Origin: Acidobacteriota bacterium | GTDB taxonomy: Bacteria > Acidobacteriota > Terriglobia > Terriglobales > Acidobacteriaceae | Direction: 5' to 3' | NCBI GenBank assembly: GCA_023410055.1 | Contig: JAEYQK010000073.1 | Coordinates: 1 to 64,000, forward strand | DNA length: 64,000 nucleotides | Part shown: positions 52,344 through 61,294 of the stretch, piece by piece | Layout: every line of letters begins with the position of its first letter | How positions within the stretch are numbered: the stretch's first letter is position 1 | Made by a program: the position numbers and the translations under genes | The notes under the pieces: generated by a model | Database searches by the model: none | Told to the model about the DNA's origin: nothing | The model's input: the letters and a program-made list of their open reading frames with translations, nothing else

Positions 52344-53111
52344 ATGATAAATCAACAGCAAATAAACTTCTTGGGCTCAATATGTTCGCTCGTCGCGTTT
52401 TGTTGTACTGGCTTTGTATGGATCAAGAACGCCATTGCGTCGGCCTACGCTGACAGCATGCCCGCAGCACCCGTGATGGCGCCGAGCCCGCAGCGCCTCT
52501 ATACGGTTCTTCTTCTCGGAATCGTTGCGGCCATTGTTGGCGGAATCGTATGGTCGTTGCTTGAACGAGCGTTCCAATGGAAGATTGGTGCGGGAGGGAC
52601 CAACGAAGGTTGGTCTGCGGTTGCAGCTTCCACTTGCACAACTCTGCCGCTCATCTTGGCTCCGTTGATATATCAACGACTTGCACAGGTTCATTTGGTG
52701 CCTCCAAGGCATATCATCGCCGGAGCCATCATCGTCGTTACAAATGCCCTCGGCTGGGTGATCATCTTTGGCTGGAAGCGCTTCAGTTTTCGTGGCCTGA
52801 AAGAAATTATCGAAGTTGCTGAATCGCGGCACATTTGGTTGAGAGGGGTCTTGATGGAGTTCGGGTGGGCGCTGATGAACTTTTTGTCCGTGGTTCTCCT
52901 TTATCGAATCATAGTTGAGTCTCAGTACGGGCCGCTCGGCGCATCCACCATTTTGAAAACCGCTATCTCAGCGCTTGTGTTCTGGTCTGGCATGTCATTT
53001 TTCAGGCTGGTGAGAATTGAGTCGCAATATGATCCCGCATGGATCCAGGTCAGGGGCGTTGTTGGTGGTCTTTTTCTGCTGATCACTATGACCGGCGGTA
53101 TCCTGATGTGA
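52344..53111 (+). CDS. Polytopic membrane protein, unknown function
   Basis: A 255-aa protein (start at ATG 52344; a GTG directly before is also possible) with about seven hydrophobic segments, for example INFLGSICSLVAFCCTGFVW, LYTVLLLGIVAAIVGGIVWS, PLILAPLIYQRL, IIAGAIIVVTNALGWVIIFG and VRGVVGGLFLLITMTGGIL. No conserved catalytic or transport motif was recognised. A hairpin of the CCCACACAAGC family follows 40 bases later. Confidence 0.75.
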   Translation: MINQQQINFLGSICSLVAFCCTGFVWIKNAIASAYADSMPAAPVMAPSPQRLYTVLLLGIVAAIVGGIVWSLLERAFQWKIGAGGTNEGWSAVAASTCTTLPLILAPLIYQRLAQVHLVPPRHIIAGAIIVVTNALGWVIIFGWKRFSFRGLKEIIEVAESRHIWLRGVLMEFGWALMNFLSVVLLYRIIVESQYGPLGASTILKTAISALVFWSGMSFFRLVRIESQYDPAWIQVRGVVGGLFLLITMTGGILM

Positions 53112-53151
53112 ATCTGAAAGTCCTTCGATCGAATTTGCTGCAACACAGTGG

Positions 53152-53184
53152 CCCACACAAGCCGACTTTGCTTGTGTGGGGTTT
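53152..53184 (+). terminator. CCCACACAAGC hairpin terminator, copy e
   Basis: CCCACACAAGC (53152-53162) and GCTTGTGTGGG (53170-53180) pair over 11 bp, followed by GTTTTG. It lies 40 bases past the membrane-protein stop. Confidence 0.78.
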
Positions 53185-53270
53185 TGCTCAGACTCAGGAC
53201 TAGTGAAACTAGCACCTGCTTGCACTTTGTTGGTGTCCTAGGAATGGAAACACGACGACCTGTCGACTAT

Positions 53271-53293
53271 GCCGGACTGGAGTCCGACGCTAC
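53271..53293. repeat. 23-bp dispersed repeat, copy with one mismatch
   Basis: The same element as 15426-15448 with G to A in the right arm (GTCCGACGC). It is non-coding here. Confidence 0.85.
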
Positions 53294-53484
53294 TGTGCAT
53301 TTTCTGCCCCGCGGGACATCCCGACCTGCAACCGCTTATTAGTATCGAAGCTGGCAATTCTGCGAGTGGAGCCAAGGCGAGCCAGTCATTAACATGGCGG
53401 CGGTCGGTATTCACCATTGCGTGAGGAATAACGTCCCTGAAGTGACATAGCTAAAGGGCGGTCGCGAGAAATGTATTGCAGAGA

Positions 53485-53514
53485 GGGCACCCAAAGTGCC
53501 CCGCAATAAGGGGC
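53485..53514 (+). promoter_or_regulatory. Two mutually exclusive hairpins before a small ORF
   Basis: Hairpin 1: GGGCAC (53485-53490) with GTGCCC (53496-53501). Hairpin 2: GCCCC (53498-53502) with GGGGC (53510-53514). They share bases 53498-53501, so only one can form. Hairpin 2 covers the AAGGGG that could serve as ribosome site of the 48-aa ORF at 53520. This is the layout of a translational switch or attenuator, though it could arise by chance in GC-rich DNA. Confidence 0.4.
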
Positions 53515-53519
53515 TGGCA

Positions 53520-53666
53520 ATGGCCACAAAACCTACTCCCGATTATGTCGATCAGAAACCACCACAAAAGCCAACGGTTCTTCGGACATGGGCCCTGGCG
53601 AACAATGTAACGAACGATCGCCGAATACGCAGCAGATATCTGGAATGCGAAACCGTGTCCGGTTGA
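53520..53666 (+). CDS. Candidate 48-aa protein
   Basis: ATG at 53520 with AAGGGG 6 bases upstream opens a 48-codon frame: MATKPTPDYVDQKPPQKPTV then RTWALANNVTNDRRIRSRYL and ECETVSG. The composition is protein-like, with a Pro/Lys-rich start and an amphipathic second half. It is not recognised as any family. The ribosome site is part of a hairpin (53498-53514). It lies about 90 bases upstream of the glucosidase gene in the same direction, so it could be a leader peptide or a small partner. Confidence 0.35.
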   Translation: MATKPTPDYVDQKPPQKPTVLRTWALANNVTNDRRIRSRYLECETVSG

Positions 53667-53756
53667 GCAGCCGGACTGACACAAAGTGATATTTTGACCT
53701 TCCCATTGACGGAACTTGAGTGCGGATTACGAGGCAGCCTCTGAAGGTGAGAAGCC

Positions 53757-56504
53757 ATGACAACATCGGATAAAAGATCGCTTGTCTACTCCGAGACTAA
53801 CGAGCAGAGACGCCTCAACGACGCCCGCGAGACTGGTGTTCCGTGGAAGAAGTGGGGCCCTTATCTCAGCGAGAGACAGTGGGGCACGGTTCGCGAGGAC
53901 TACAGCGAAGACGGGAACGCCTGGAGTTATTTCAGTCATGATCAGGCTCGTTCGCGTGCTTACAGATGGGGCGAAGATGGCCTAGCTGGATTCTCGAATG
54001 ATGAGCAGCAGTTATGCTTTGCAATTGCCCTCTGGAATGGACGCGATCCGATCCTTAAAGAGCGGCTGTTCGGGCTTACGAACAGCGAGGGCAATCACGG
54101 CGAAGACGTCAAAGAGTATTACTTCTATCTGGACAGCACACCCACGCACTCGTACATGAACTTCTTGTACAAGTACCCACAAGGAGAATTTCCGTATCTC
54201 GATCTCGTGCAGAAAAACCAAAACAGATCACGGGAAGAGTTCGAATACGAATTACTCGATACAGGTGCATTCAACGAAGATCGCTACTTCGATGTATTTG
54301 TTGAATATGCGAAGGCGGATCCTGAGGATATCTTGATCCGGATCACAATCCACAATCGCGGCCCGGAGCCTGCCAAGCTGCATCTCCTTCCCACACTCTG
54401 GTTCCGCAATACGTGGCAAGTGCAGAACGGAGTTGCGCACCCCGAGCTGCGAGAAGCGGGTGAAGGGAGAATCATCGCCGAGCATCCTGAACTTGGTCAA
54501 TACACACTTCAGTGCGAAGGTGGTCCGGAGTGCCTATTCACCGAGAATGAATCTAATCTGGCTCGCTTGTTCGGCCGGCCCAACCCTGTGCCGTACGTGA
54601 AGGATGCATTTCACGAGTGCGTCATTTCCAATCGAACGGAAGCTGTCTGTCCATCAAAGACGGGCACAAAAGCTGCGGCACATTATCGTTTCGAGGTGGC
54701 CGCCGGCGGCAGTAGAGTAGTTCGACTGCGGCTTAGTGCAAAACCACCCGCGAAACCATTTGGCAGGTTTGATGAAACGGTTGCCGCCAGGATTGCTGAT
54801 GCTGACGAGTTCTACGATCGCATCACACCACGCTCGCTTTCCGAAGATGAGCGTCGTGTACACCGACAGGCACTTGCAGGGATGCTGTGGACGAAGCAGT
54901 TTTACTACTTCGACCTGGATAGATGGCTCATTGAGCACAGAGCGCATCCGATGACAGGCGCGACTCGCCGTAATCTACGCAATACAGAGTGGTTCCACAT
55001 GCTGAACCGCGAGATCATTTCTATGCCCGACAAATGGGAGTACCCGTGGTATGCGGCATGGGACTTGGCCTTTCACACGATCGCTCTTTCATTGGTGGAC
55101 TTTGACTTCGCCAAAGAGCAACTCCTGCTTATGCTCCGGAACCTCTACGCGCACCCAAACGGCCAAATTCCAGCGTATGAATGGAATTTCAGCGACGTGA
55201 ACCCGCCTGTGCATGCATGGGCGACTTTGTTTCTCTACAACATTGAGAAAGAGTTAGGTCGCTCCGACCTTCGCTTCCTGGAGCGCTCGTTCCAAGGTCT
55301 CATGCTGAACTTCAACTGGTGGGTAAACCGAAAAGATCCACAAGGGCGCAACGTGTTTGCAGGTGGCTTTTTGGGCCTCGACAACATTGGAGTGTTTGAT
55401 CGCAGTTCACCGCTGCCGACCGGTGGTTACCTCGATCAGTCAGATGGTACTGCATGGATGGCTTTTTATTGCCAGACCATGTTGGAGATAGCACTGATCC
55501 TTACTGAGTACGACACTGTATATGAAGAAGTCGCGTTCAGATTCCTGGAGCAGTTCGTGTGGATCACCTACGCGATGGATCGCATCGGCGAGAAGCACGA
55601 CAAGATGTGGGACGACGAGGACGGCTTTTACTACGATCTGCTGCACTTTCCGAACGGCGACTCGATGCGGTTGAAGGTCCGCTCAATGGTGGGCTTGTTG
55701 CCACTGTGTGCTTCAACCGTGTTCGAACCCGGTCTTTTGGAACGTCATCCCCGACTGATTGAGCTGACGCAGTTGTTTGCCAGCCGTCATCCGGATGTAC
55801 TGAATCACTTGAGACAATCTGAAGAACCTCTAGTCGGTTACGGCGGGCGGAAGTTGCTGGGGGTACTGAACAAAGAGAAACTGCAACGCGTCCTTGCCTA
55901 CATGCTTGATGAAGACGAGTTCCTCAGCCCCTACGGCATACGCTCGTTATCCAAGTATCATCAACAACATCCCTTCGTCTTTCATGTGGAGGGTCGGGAG
56001 TACAGAGTAGATTACTTGCCTGCGGAGTCCAACACTGGAATGTTCGGCGGCAACTCCAATTGGCGCGGACCAATCTGGATGCCCGTAAATGTGCTTCTAG
56101 TCCGAGGTCTTCTGAACCTTTACCAGTTTTACGGTGATGATTTCACAGTCGAATGCCCCACCGGTTCCGGAAATCGCATGACGCTTTTTGAGGTAGCAAA
56201 GGAGATTGCACAACGGCTTTCAGGCATTTTTCTGCGCGACGTAAATGGCAACCGTCCTGTATACGGCGGCACCAAGAAGTTTCAGGAGGACCCGCATTGG
56301 AAGGACTACATTCTCTTCTACGAGTACTTTCATGGCGACAATGGTGCGGGCCTTGGGGCGAGCCATCAGACTGGATGGACAGGCACTATCGCACGGTCTT
56401 TGGATTTGTTCGCCCGCCTAAACCCGGCCGAACTGCTTGAGACTGGCAAGTTGGATATGCTGGCCAGGATGACTCGCCAGCAAGTTGCCGGAGATGCCGC
56501 GTAA
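53757..56504 (+). CDS. GH63-like (MGH1-type) glucosidase
   Basis: A 915-aa cytoplasmic protein (no signal peptide). It has an N-terminal beta-sandwich region starting QRRLNDARETGVPWKKWGPY and LSERQWGTVREDYSEDGNAW, and a C-terminal (alpha/alpha)6 barrel with MLWTKQFYYFDLDRWL, WEYPWYAAWDLAFHTIALSL, AYEWNFSDVNPPVHAWATLF, FLGLDNIGVFDRS, NSNWRGPIWMPVN and GASHQTGWTGTIARSL. These are hallmarks of MGH1-like proteins related to GH63 alpha-glucosidases. The catalytic acids probably lie in the AAWDLAFH segment and near YEYFHGDNGAG. Its association with a glycogen debranching gene points to glycogen or glucosyl-oligosaccharide turnover. AAGGTGAG precedes the ATG. Confidence 0.85.
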   Translation: MTTSDKRSLVYSETNEQRRLNDARETGVPWKKWGPYLSERQWGTVREDYSEDGNAWSYFSHDQARSRAYRWGEDGLAGFSNDEQQLCFAIALWNGRDPILKERLFGLTNSEGNHGEDVKEYYFYLDSTPTHSYMNFLYKYPQGEFPYLDLVQKNQNRSREEFEYELLDTGAFNEDRYFDVFVEYAKADPEDILIRITIHNRGPEPAKLHLLPTLWFRNTWQVQNGVAHPELREAGEGRIIAEHPELGQYTLQCEGGPECLFTENESNLARLFGRPNPVPYVKDAFHECVISNRTEAVCPSKTGTKAAAHYRFEVAAGGSRVVRLRLSAKPPAKPFGRFDETVAARIADADEFYDRITPRSLSEDERRVHRQALAGMLWTKQFYYFDLDRWLIEHRAHPMTGATRRNLRNTEWFHMLNREIISMPDKWEYPWYAAWDLAFHTIALSLVDFDFAKEQLLLMLRNLYAHPNGQIPAYEWNFSDVNPPVHAWATLFLYNIEKELGRSDLRFLERSFQGLMLNFNWWVNRKDPQGRNVFAGGFLGLDNIGVFDRSSPLPTGGYLDQSDGTAWMAFYCQTMLEIALILTEYDTVYEEVAFRFLEQFVWITYAMDRIGEKHDKMWDDEDGFYYDLLHFPNGDSMRLKVRSMVGLLPLCASTVFEPGLLERHPRLIELTQLFASRHPDVLNHLRQSEEPLVGYGGRKLLGVLNKEKLQRVLAYMLDEDEFLSPYGIRSLSKYHQQHPFVFHVEGREYRVDYLPAESNTGMFGGNSNWRGPIWMPVNVLLVRGLLNLYQFYGDDFTVECPTGSGNRMTLFEVAKEIAQRLSGIFLRDVNGNRPVYGGTKKFQEDPHWKDYILFYEYFHGDNGAGLGASHQTGWTGTIARSLDLFARLNPAELLETGKLDMLARMTRQQVAGDAA

Positions 56505-56687
56505 CTCGGGCCCATGAGTGCATGACCCGATTGTTGTTTCGCACGCCAAGTAGAGACAAAGCAGCTGGGTCGTGCGCATGCCCTCGCTCGTTGATTTGAA
56601 TCATCAAACTGCTACATCTCCATGGTGCCGATATTTCTAGCATCATCAATTGCGCAGATCCTTCGGCTGCAACTAAATTGAGGTGAG

Positions 56688-58781
56688 ATGAACGATATTT
56701 TAGCTCAGCCACGTAGAGAAGAATCAGTTGAGGGCGGAGATCTCAGCTTCGGGCAGAGCGCACCTTTAGGTGCGACGATCTTCGAGGGCGGCGTGAACTT
56801 CAGCATCTATTCCCGCTACGCGACAGGTGTGCGCCTGCAGTTGTTCGACCATGAGGATGACAGCCGCCCCTCTCGCGAGATCCTCCTGGACCCCTTTTAC
56901 AACCGCACTTACTTCTATTGGCACGTGTTCGTTCCTGGATTGAGGAGCGGTCAAATCTACGGTTTCCGAGTAGAAGGTCCATTTGAGCCGTCGCGTGGAA
57001 ACCGTTTTGATCACACGAAGTTGCTGCTTGATCCATACTCGCGAGGTGTCGTTGTCCCCCGAAGCTATAGTCGCGAGTTGGCGCGCTCGCCCGGAGACAA
57101 TGCTGGTTCCGCGATGAAAAGCGTGGTCGTCGAACCGGGTGCTTATGACTGGGAAGGTGACGCGCCGTTGCGTACCCCGTCTTCGCGCACGATCATCTAC
57201 GAAATGCACGTGAAGGGATTCACACGGCACCCAAGCTCAGGAGTGCCGGCAGGCGTGAGTGGTACCTTCGCAGGACTGATTGCGAAGATTCCATACCTTC
57301 GCCAACTCGGCATCACCGCAGTCGAACTTCTACCGATATTTCAGTTCGACGCCCAGGACTGCCCACAAGGACTAGTCAACTACTGGGGCTACGCACCGAT
57401 TTCCTTTTTTGCACCACACCAGGCGTATAGCTCCCGAACGGAATATCCGGGTCCGGTTAATGAGTTCCGCGACATGGTGAAAGCCCTGCATCGGGCCGGA
57501 ATCGAGGTCATTCTCGACGTTGTCTTCAATCACTCGGCCGAGGGTGACGAACATGGTCCGACGATAAACCTGAAAGGGGTCGACAATTGCACTTACTACG
57601 TTCTGGATGCCGACCGCGCTCGATATGCGAACTACAGCGGGACAGGAAACACTCTGAACGGCAATCATCCGATCGTGCGCAGAATGATAACGGACAGCCT
57701 TCGGTACTGGGTTCAGGAAATGCACGTGGACGGTTTTCGCTTCGATCTGGCGTCAGTCCTGGCACGGGATTCCTCTGGAGCGGTAATGGCGAACCCTCCG
57801 GTATTGTGGGACATCGAGTCAGACCCCGTATTGGCAGGTACAAAGCTGATTGCCGAGGCATGGGATGCGGGCGGTCTGTATCAAGTCGGCAGCTTCATCG
57901 GAGACAGCTGGAAGGAATGGAACGGACGCTTCCGAGATGACGTCCGCGACTTCTTTCGCGGAGAGAACGGCTCAGTCAAGCGTTTCGCAAATCGATTCAT
58001 CGGCAGTCCGGATGTTTATGCGCACGAGGAACGGGAGCCTGAACAAAGTATCAACTTCGTTGCGTGCCACGACGGCTTCACGCTCAATGATGTCGTGTCC
58101 TATGCACGTAAGCACAATGAGGAGAACGGTGAAGGCAATCGAGATGGTGCTAACGACAACCGAAGCTGGAATTGGGGCACTGAAGGGCCATCCAACGATG
58201 TCGAGATAGAAAGACTTCGCACTCGCCAGGTAAAGAACCATCTTGCCATAACCCTTCTTTCACTGGGTATCCCCATGATTCTCATGGGCGATGAATGTCG
58301 GCGAACGCAGCGTGGCAACAATAATGCGTATTGTCAGGATAACGACATCAGCTGGATGGATTGGACTCTGATCGATAAGCATGCCGACATCCACAGGTTT
58401 GTGACATTGCTGATGAAGCGCAGGTCATTAAGAAACGTCTCTGCTGAGCGCGAGCGGCGGACCCTGAATCAGTTCATTAACGGGGCAAGAAAAGACTGGC
58501 ACGGCATCAAGTTGTATCAACCGGACTGGAGTGACACTTCGCACAGCCTTGCCTTCAGTGCAGAGATGCGTGAAGAAGAGATGCTGGTCTACATCGCAGT
58601 AAACGCTTTCTGGGAAGCACTCGAATTCGAACTCCCGCCTGCCATTGCTTGGCAACGCTGGATCGACACCAATCTCGAATCGCCGTTTGAAATTGTGGAC
58701 TGGCGATTGGCGTCGAATATCCAGGGCAGTACTTACATGGTCGGTCCACGCTCCCTCGTTGTTCTCTACTCCCATACGTGA
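56688..58781 (+). CDS. glgX: Glycogen debranching enzyme GlgX (GH13)
   Basis: A 697-aa debranching enzyme that hydrolyses alpha-1,6 branches of limit glycogen. The N-terminal CBM48-like domain (PLGATIFEGGVNFSIYSRYA) is followed by the GH13 barrel with region I VILDVVFNHSAEGDE, region II DGFRFDLASVL (nucleophile Asp), region III IAEAWDAGGLYQVG (acid/base Glu) and region IV FVACHDGFTLNDVVSY (Asp). NWGTEGPSNDVEIERLRTRQ is typical of the isoamylase/GlgX group. GAGGTGAG precedes the ATG. Placed after the GH63-like gene, with 183 bp between. Confidence 0.94.
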   Translation: MNDILAQPRREESVEGGDLSFGQSAPLGATIFEGGVNFSIYSRYATGVRLQLFDHEDDSRPSREILLDPFYNRTYFYWHVFVPGLRSGQIYGFRVEGPFEPSRGNRFDHTKLLLDPYSRGVVVPRSYSRELARSPGDNAGSAMKSVVVEPGAYDWEGDAPLRTPSSRTIIYEMHVKGFTRHPSSGVPAGVSGTFAGLIAKIPYLRQLGITAVELLPIFQFDAQDCPQGLVNYWGYAPISFFAPHQAYSSRTEYPGPVNEFRDMVKALHRAGIEVILDVVFNHSAEGDEHGPTINLKGVDNCTYYVLDADRARYANYSGTGNTLNGNHPIVRRMITDSLRYWVQEMHVDGFRFDLASVLARDSSGAVMANPPVLWDIESDPVLAGTKLIAEAWDAGGLYQVGSFIGDSWKEWNGRFRDDVRDFFRGENGSVKRFANRFIGSPDVYAHEEREPEQSINFVACHDGFTLNDVVSYARKHNEENGEGNRDGANDNRSWNWGTEGPSNDVEIERLRTRQVKNHLAITLLSLGIPMILMGDECRRTQRGNNNAYCQDNDISWMDWTLIDKHADIHRFVTLLMKRRSLRNVSAERERRTLNQFINGARKDWHGIKLYQPDWSDTSHSLAFSAEMREEEMLVYIAVNAFWEALEFELPPAIAWQRWIDTNLESPFEIVDWRLASNIQGSTYMVGPRSLVVLYSHT

Positions 58782-58789
58782 ACGAAACT

Positions 58790-58806
58790 AGGTGTGGAAA
58801 ACACCT
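58790..58806 (+). terminator. Small hairpin after glgX
   Basis: AGGTGT-GGAAA-ACACCT lies 8 bases past the stop with no T-run; it may stabilise the mRNA end. Confidence 0.35.
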
Positions 58807-58957
58807 CTAGTAACTACGAGAGCTGTCATCCTTTTGCGCAGGCACTAGCAGTCTTCACAGTAGCTCGGTTTCGATTCGTTCCTAAACTTAGTGAAGAGCT
58901 CGAAGGTACTCATAGCGGACCCTCCTTGTAGCAGAACCGCAGGGTGAACAGGAAAGG

Positions 58958-60214
58958 ATGTCGGTCATGAGAGTGAAATACCTGTCACTCAAACTAGCAA
59001 TTCACATAATCCGAGACGTTGCCGCTGTGATCTGTGTTGCATTGCTCATGCCGGGTGATATGGCGCTGTACGCGTTGCAACAGGACGCGGCAGCTCCCAA
59101 CGAGCAACAGGCAGCAGCTCCCAACCAGCAACAGAAGGACGTGCCGAAGCTCTCCAACGATCAGCTCGATTCGTTAGTGGCCCCCGTCGCCTTGTATCCT
59201 GATCCCCTACTTGGTCAAGTGCTGGTCGCGTCCACTTATCCCCTTGAGATCATCCAGCTTCAGCAGTGGCTCGCGAAGAACAAGAACTTGAAGGATAAGG
59301 CGTTGGCCGAGGCAGTGAAAAAGGAGAATTGGGACCCGAGCATTCAGGCACTGGCAGCCCTTCCGGATGCCGTAAAGCTATTGTCAGACAACATCAAGTG
59401 GACCACTGATCTCGGAAATGCTTTTCTCGCGCAACAAGGTGACGTAATGGACGCGGTGCAACGCATGCGTAAGAAAGCGCAGGAGTCAGGCAATCTCAAG
59501 AGTTCGGAGCAACAAAAGGTTGAGACCACAGTCGTCGAGAGCAAGCAGGTAATCGTTGTCCAGCCGGCAAGCCCAGAAGTGGTCTACGTTCCAACATACA
59601 ATCCGACCGTCGTCTATGGTGCACCCGTGGTGTATGCATATCCGCCGATTGCGTATCCGCCCCCGGGCTATTATGCCGCAGGCATGGCGATCTCGTTCGG
59701 CGTTGGAATGGCGATGGGTGCAGCGTGGGGCCATGGTGGCTGGGGTTGGGGATGTGGTTGGGGGCACAATGACATCACCGTAAACAGGAATAACACGTTC
59801 GTCAGTAATTCCAATCGTGTGAATCGAACTACCGCCGGCAACACGTGGCAACACAACCCACAACATCGCGGCGGCGCTCCTTACTCCAATCGAGCCACCG
59901 CCAGCAGATACGGTGGCACGGCCCGCGGTGATTCCATGGCCACTCGCCGGGCAAATGCAACGGCTGGTGGTACGAGTGCGAGGGCTGGAGGCGTGGAACG
60001 AACCGGTGCTGTGAGCGCTAACCGCGGTACAGCAGATCGCGCGGCAAGTCGTGATCTGTCGTCCGGTGCAGGGGGACGCAACAGTAGCGCTTTTGCTGGC
60101 GCGGGAAGCGGAGCGAACGGCAGTTCGGCTCGGGCCAGCAGCCAGAGGGGCGCATCGAGTATGAGTTCTCGCAGCGGCGGTGGTTTCCGTGGTGGTGGCG
60201 GGCGACGGCGGTAG
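58958..60214 (+). CDS. DUF3300 secreted protein
   Basis: A 418-aa exported protein. Start is ATG 58958 or 58967, both reachable from AGGAAAGG. The helical DUF3300 domain follows the signal region: LSNDQLDSLVAPVALYPDPL, LGQVLVASTYPLEIIQLQQW, KKENWDPSIQALAALPDAVK, LGNAFLAQQGDVMDAVQRMR, SPEVVYVPTYNPTVVYG. A Gly/Trp-rich hydrophobic stretch (ISFGVGMAMGAAWGHGGWGW) and a long Gly/Ser/Arg/Ala-rich disordered tail end the protein. Its biochemical role is unknown; in several phyla the gene is next to DUF2950, as here. Confidence 0.9.
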   Translation: MSVMRVKYLSLKLAIHIIRDVAAVICVALLMPGDMALYALQQDAAAPNEQQAAAPNQQQKDVPKLSNDQLDSLVAPVALYPDPLLGQVLVASTYPLEIIQLQQWLAKNKNLKDKALAEAVKKENWDPSIQALAALPDAVKLLSDNIKWTTDLGNAFLAQQGDVMDAVQRMRKKAQESGNLKSSEQQKVETTVVESKQVIVVQPASPEVVYVPTYNPTVVYGAPVVYAYPPIAYPPPGYYAAGMAISFGVGMAMGAAWGHGGWGWGCGWGHNDITVNRNNTFVSNSNRVNRTTAGNTWQHNPQHRGGAPYSNRATASRYGGTARGDSMATRRANATAGGTSARAGGVERTGAVSANRGTADRAASRDLSSGAGGRNSSAFAGAGSGANGSSARASSQRGASSMSSRSGGGFRGGGGRRR

Positions 60215-60238
60215 GCACCTGCTGATGGAGGTTAAGAC

Positions 60239-61255
60239 ATGATGACACCGGGACGATTGAATGCGGTCCTTGGCTTTCTCGGAGCAGCGCTGCTAGTCGG
60301 GTTCCTGTCAACTCCTGCAGTCGCTTCGCAGACTCAGGAAGAGAGCAAGTCGCGTACCTCGCCGGCTCAGGAATCTTTCGCGACCCCGCAGCTTGCCGCC
60401 AAAGCGCTGATTGACGCAACCCAAACTTACGACGTGCCTAAATTGTTGAGCATCTTCGGCCCAAGTGGAAGAGAGTTCGTATCATCTGCCGATCCGGTAC
60501 GCGATAAGAACAACGCAATTGCATTTGCAGAAAAAGCTCGGCAAAAAACTTCGGTAGTGATCGACAAGAACAAGCCAAATACCGCAATCGTCGTAGTCGG
60601 CAATGACGATTGGCCGCTGCCTGTTCCTATCGTTAGGAAAGGCGACAAATGGAGGTTCGACTCAGTCGCGGGCCGGCGGGAAATACTTAACCGTCGGATC
60701 GGCGCCAACGAACTCGACGCTATACAAGTCTGTCGCGGTTATGTGGAAGCGCAACGCGACTATGCTTCCGAGATTCACGACGATTCGGGCGTGAACCAAT
60801 ACGCTCAGCGAATCATGAGCACTCCCGGAAAGCATGACGGTTTGTTCTGGCGGAATCCGGATAGTACGCCCGGTGGTCCGATCAGTGAGCCGGTAGCGCG
60901 TGCCATTGAAGAAGGTTACTCGGTCGACAAGAAGTCGGCGTTCCACGGTTACTACTTCAAAATCCTGAAGGGGCAAGGGCCAGCGGCGCGGTTGGGCAGA
61001 ATCGATTATGTGATTGAGGGCATTATGATCGGCGGTTTCGGGCTTGTCGCAGTTCCGGCGCAATACGGTGTCACCGGAGTGAAGACGTTCATTGTCAGCA
61101 ACGAGGGTATCGTATACGAAAAAGATCTTGGACCGAACTCGCTGAACGTGGCGAAGCAGATGGAGTTATATAACCCTGACAAGACTTGGCATCGCACCGA
61201 TGACCAATGGCCAACCGTCGATTCCAGCGATATGACTGCCCGCAAGGCACCGTAG
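60239..61255 (+). CDS. DUF2950 secreted protein
   Basis: A 338-aa exported protein: signal peptide (LGFLGAALLVGFLSTPAVA), then the DUF2950 block FATPQLAAKALIDATQTYDV, NDDWPLPVPIVRKGDKWRFD, RRIGANELDAIQVCRGYVEA, WRNPDSTPGGPISEPVARAI, KSAFHGYYFKILKGQGPAAR and VKTFIVSNEGIVYEKDLG. The function is unknown but the pairing with DUF3300 is recurrent, suggesting a joint envelope role. GGAGG lies upstream. It is 24 bp from the DUF3300 gene. Confidence 0.92.
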   Translation: MMTPGRLNAVLGFLGAALLVGFLSTPAVASQTQEESKSRTSPAQESFATPQLAAKALIDATQTYDVPKLLSIFGPSGREFVSSADPVRDKNNAIAFAEKARQKTSVVIDKNKPNTAIVVVGNDDWPLPVPIVRKGDKWRFDSVAGRREILNRRIGANELDAIQVCRGYVEAQRDYASEIHDDSGVNQYAQRIMSTPGKHDGLFWRNPDSTPGGPISEPVARAIEEGYSVDKKSAFHGYYFKILKGQGPAARLGRIDYVIEGIMIGGFGLVAVPAQYGVTGVKTFIVSNEGIVYEKDLGPNSLNVAKQMELYNPDKTWHRTDDQWPTVDSSDMTARKAP

Positions 61256-61294
61256 AGCCCGCCGTACCCGATGCAATCGTCGTGGGAGGACAAT

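Larger units (their letters stand above)
53112..53756. other. Intergenic region with repeats and a candidate tiny gene
   Basis: About 645 bases. It holds the hairpin copy e (53152-53184), a one-mismatch copy of the 23-bp repeat (53271-53293), a pair of mutually exclusive hairpins (53485-53514) and a 48-aa open frame (53520-53666). The glucosidase gene begins with its own AAGGTGAG ribosome site. Confidence 0.6.
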
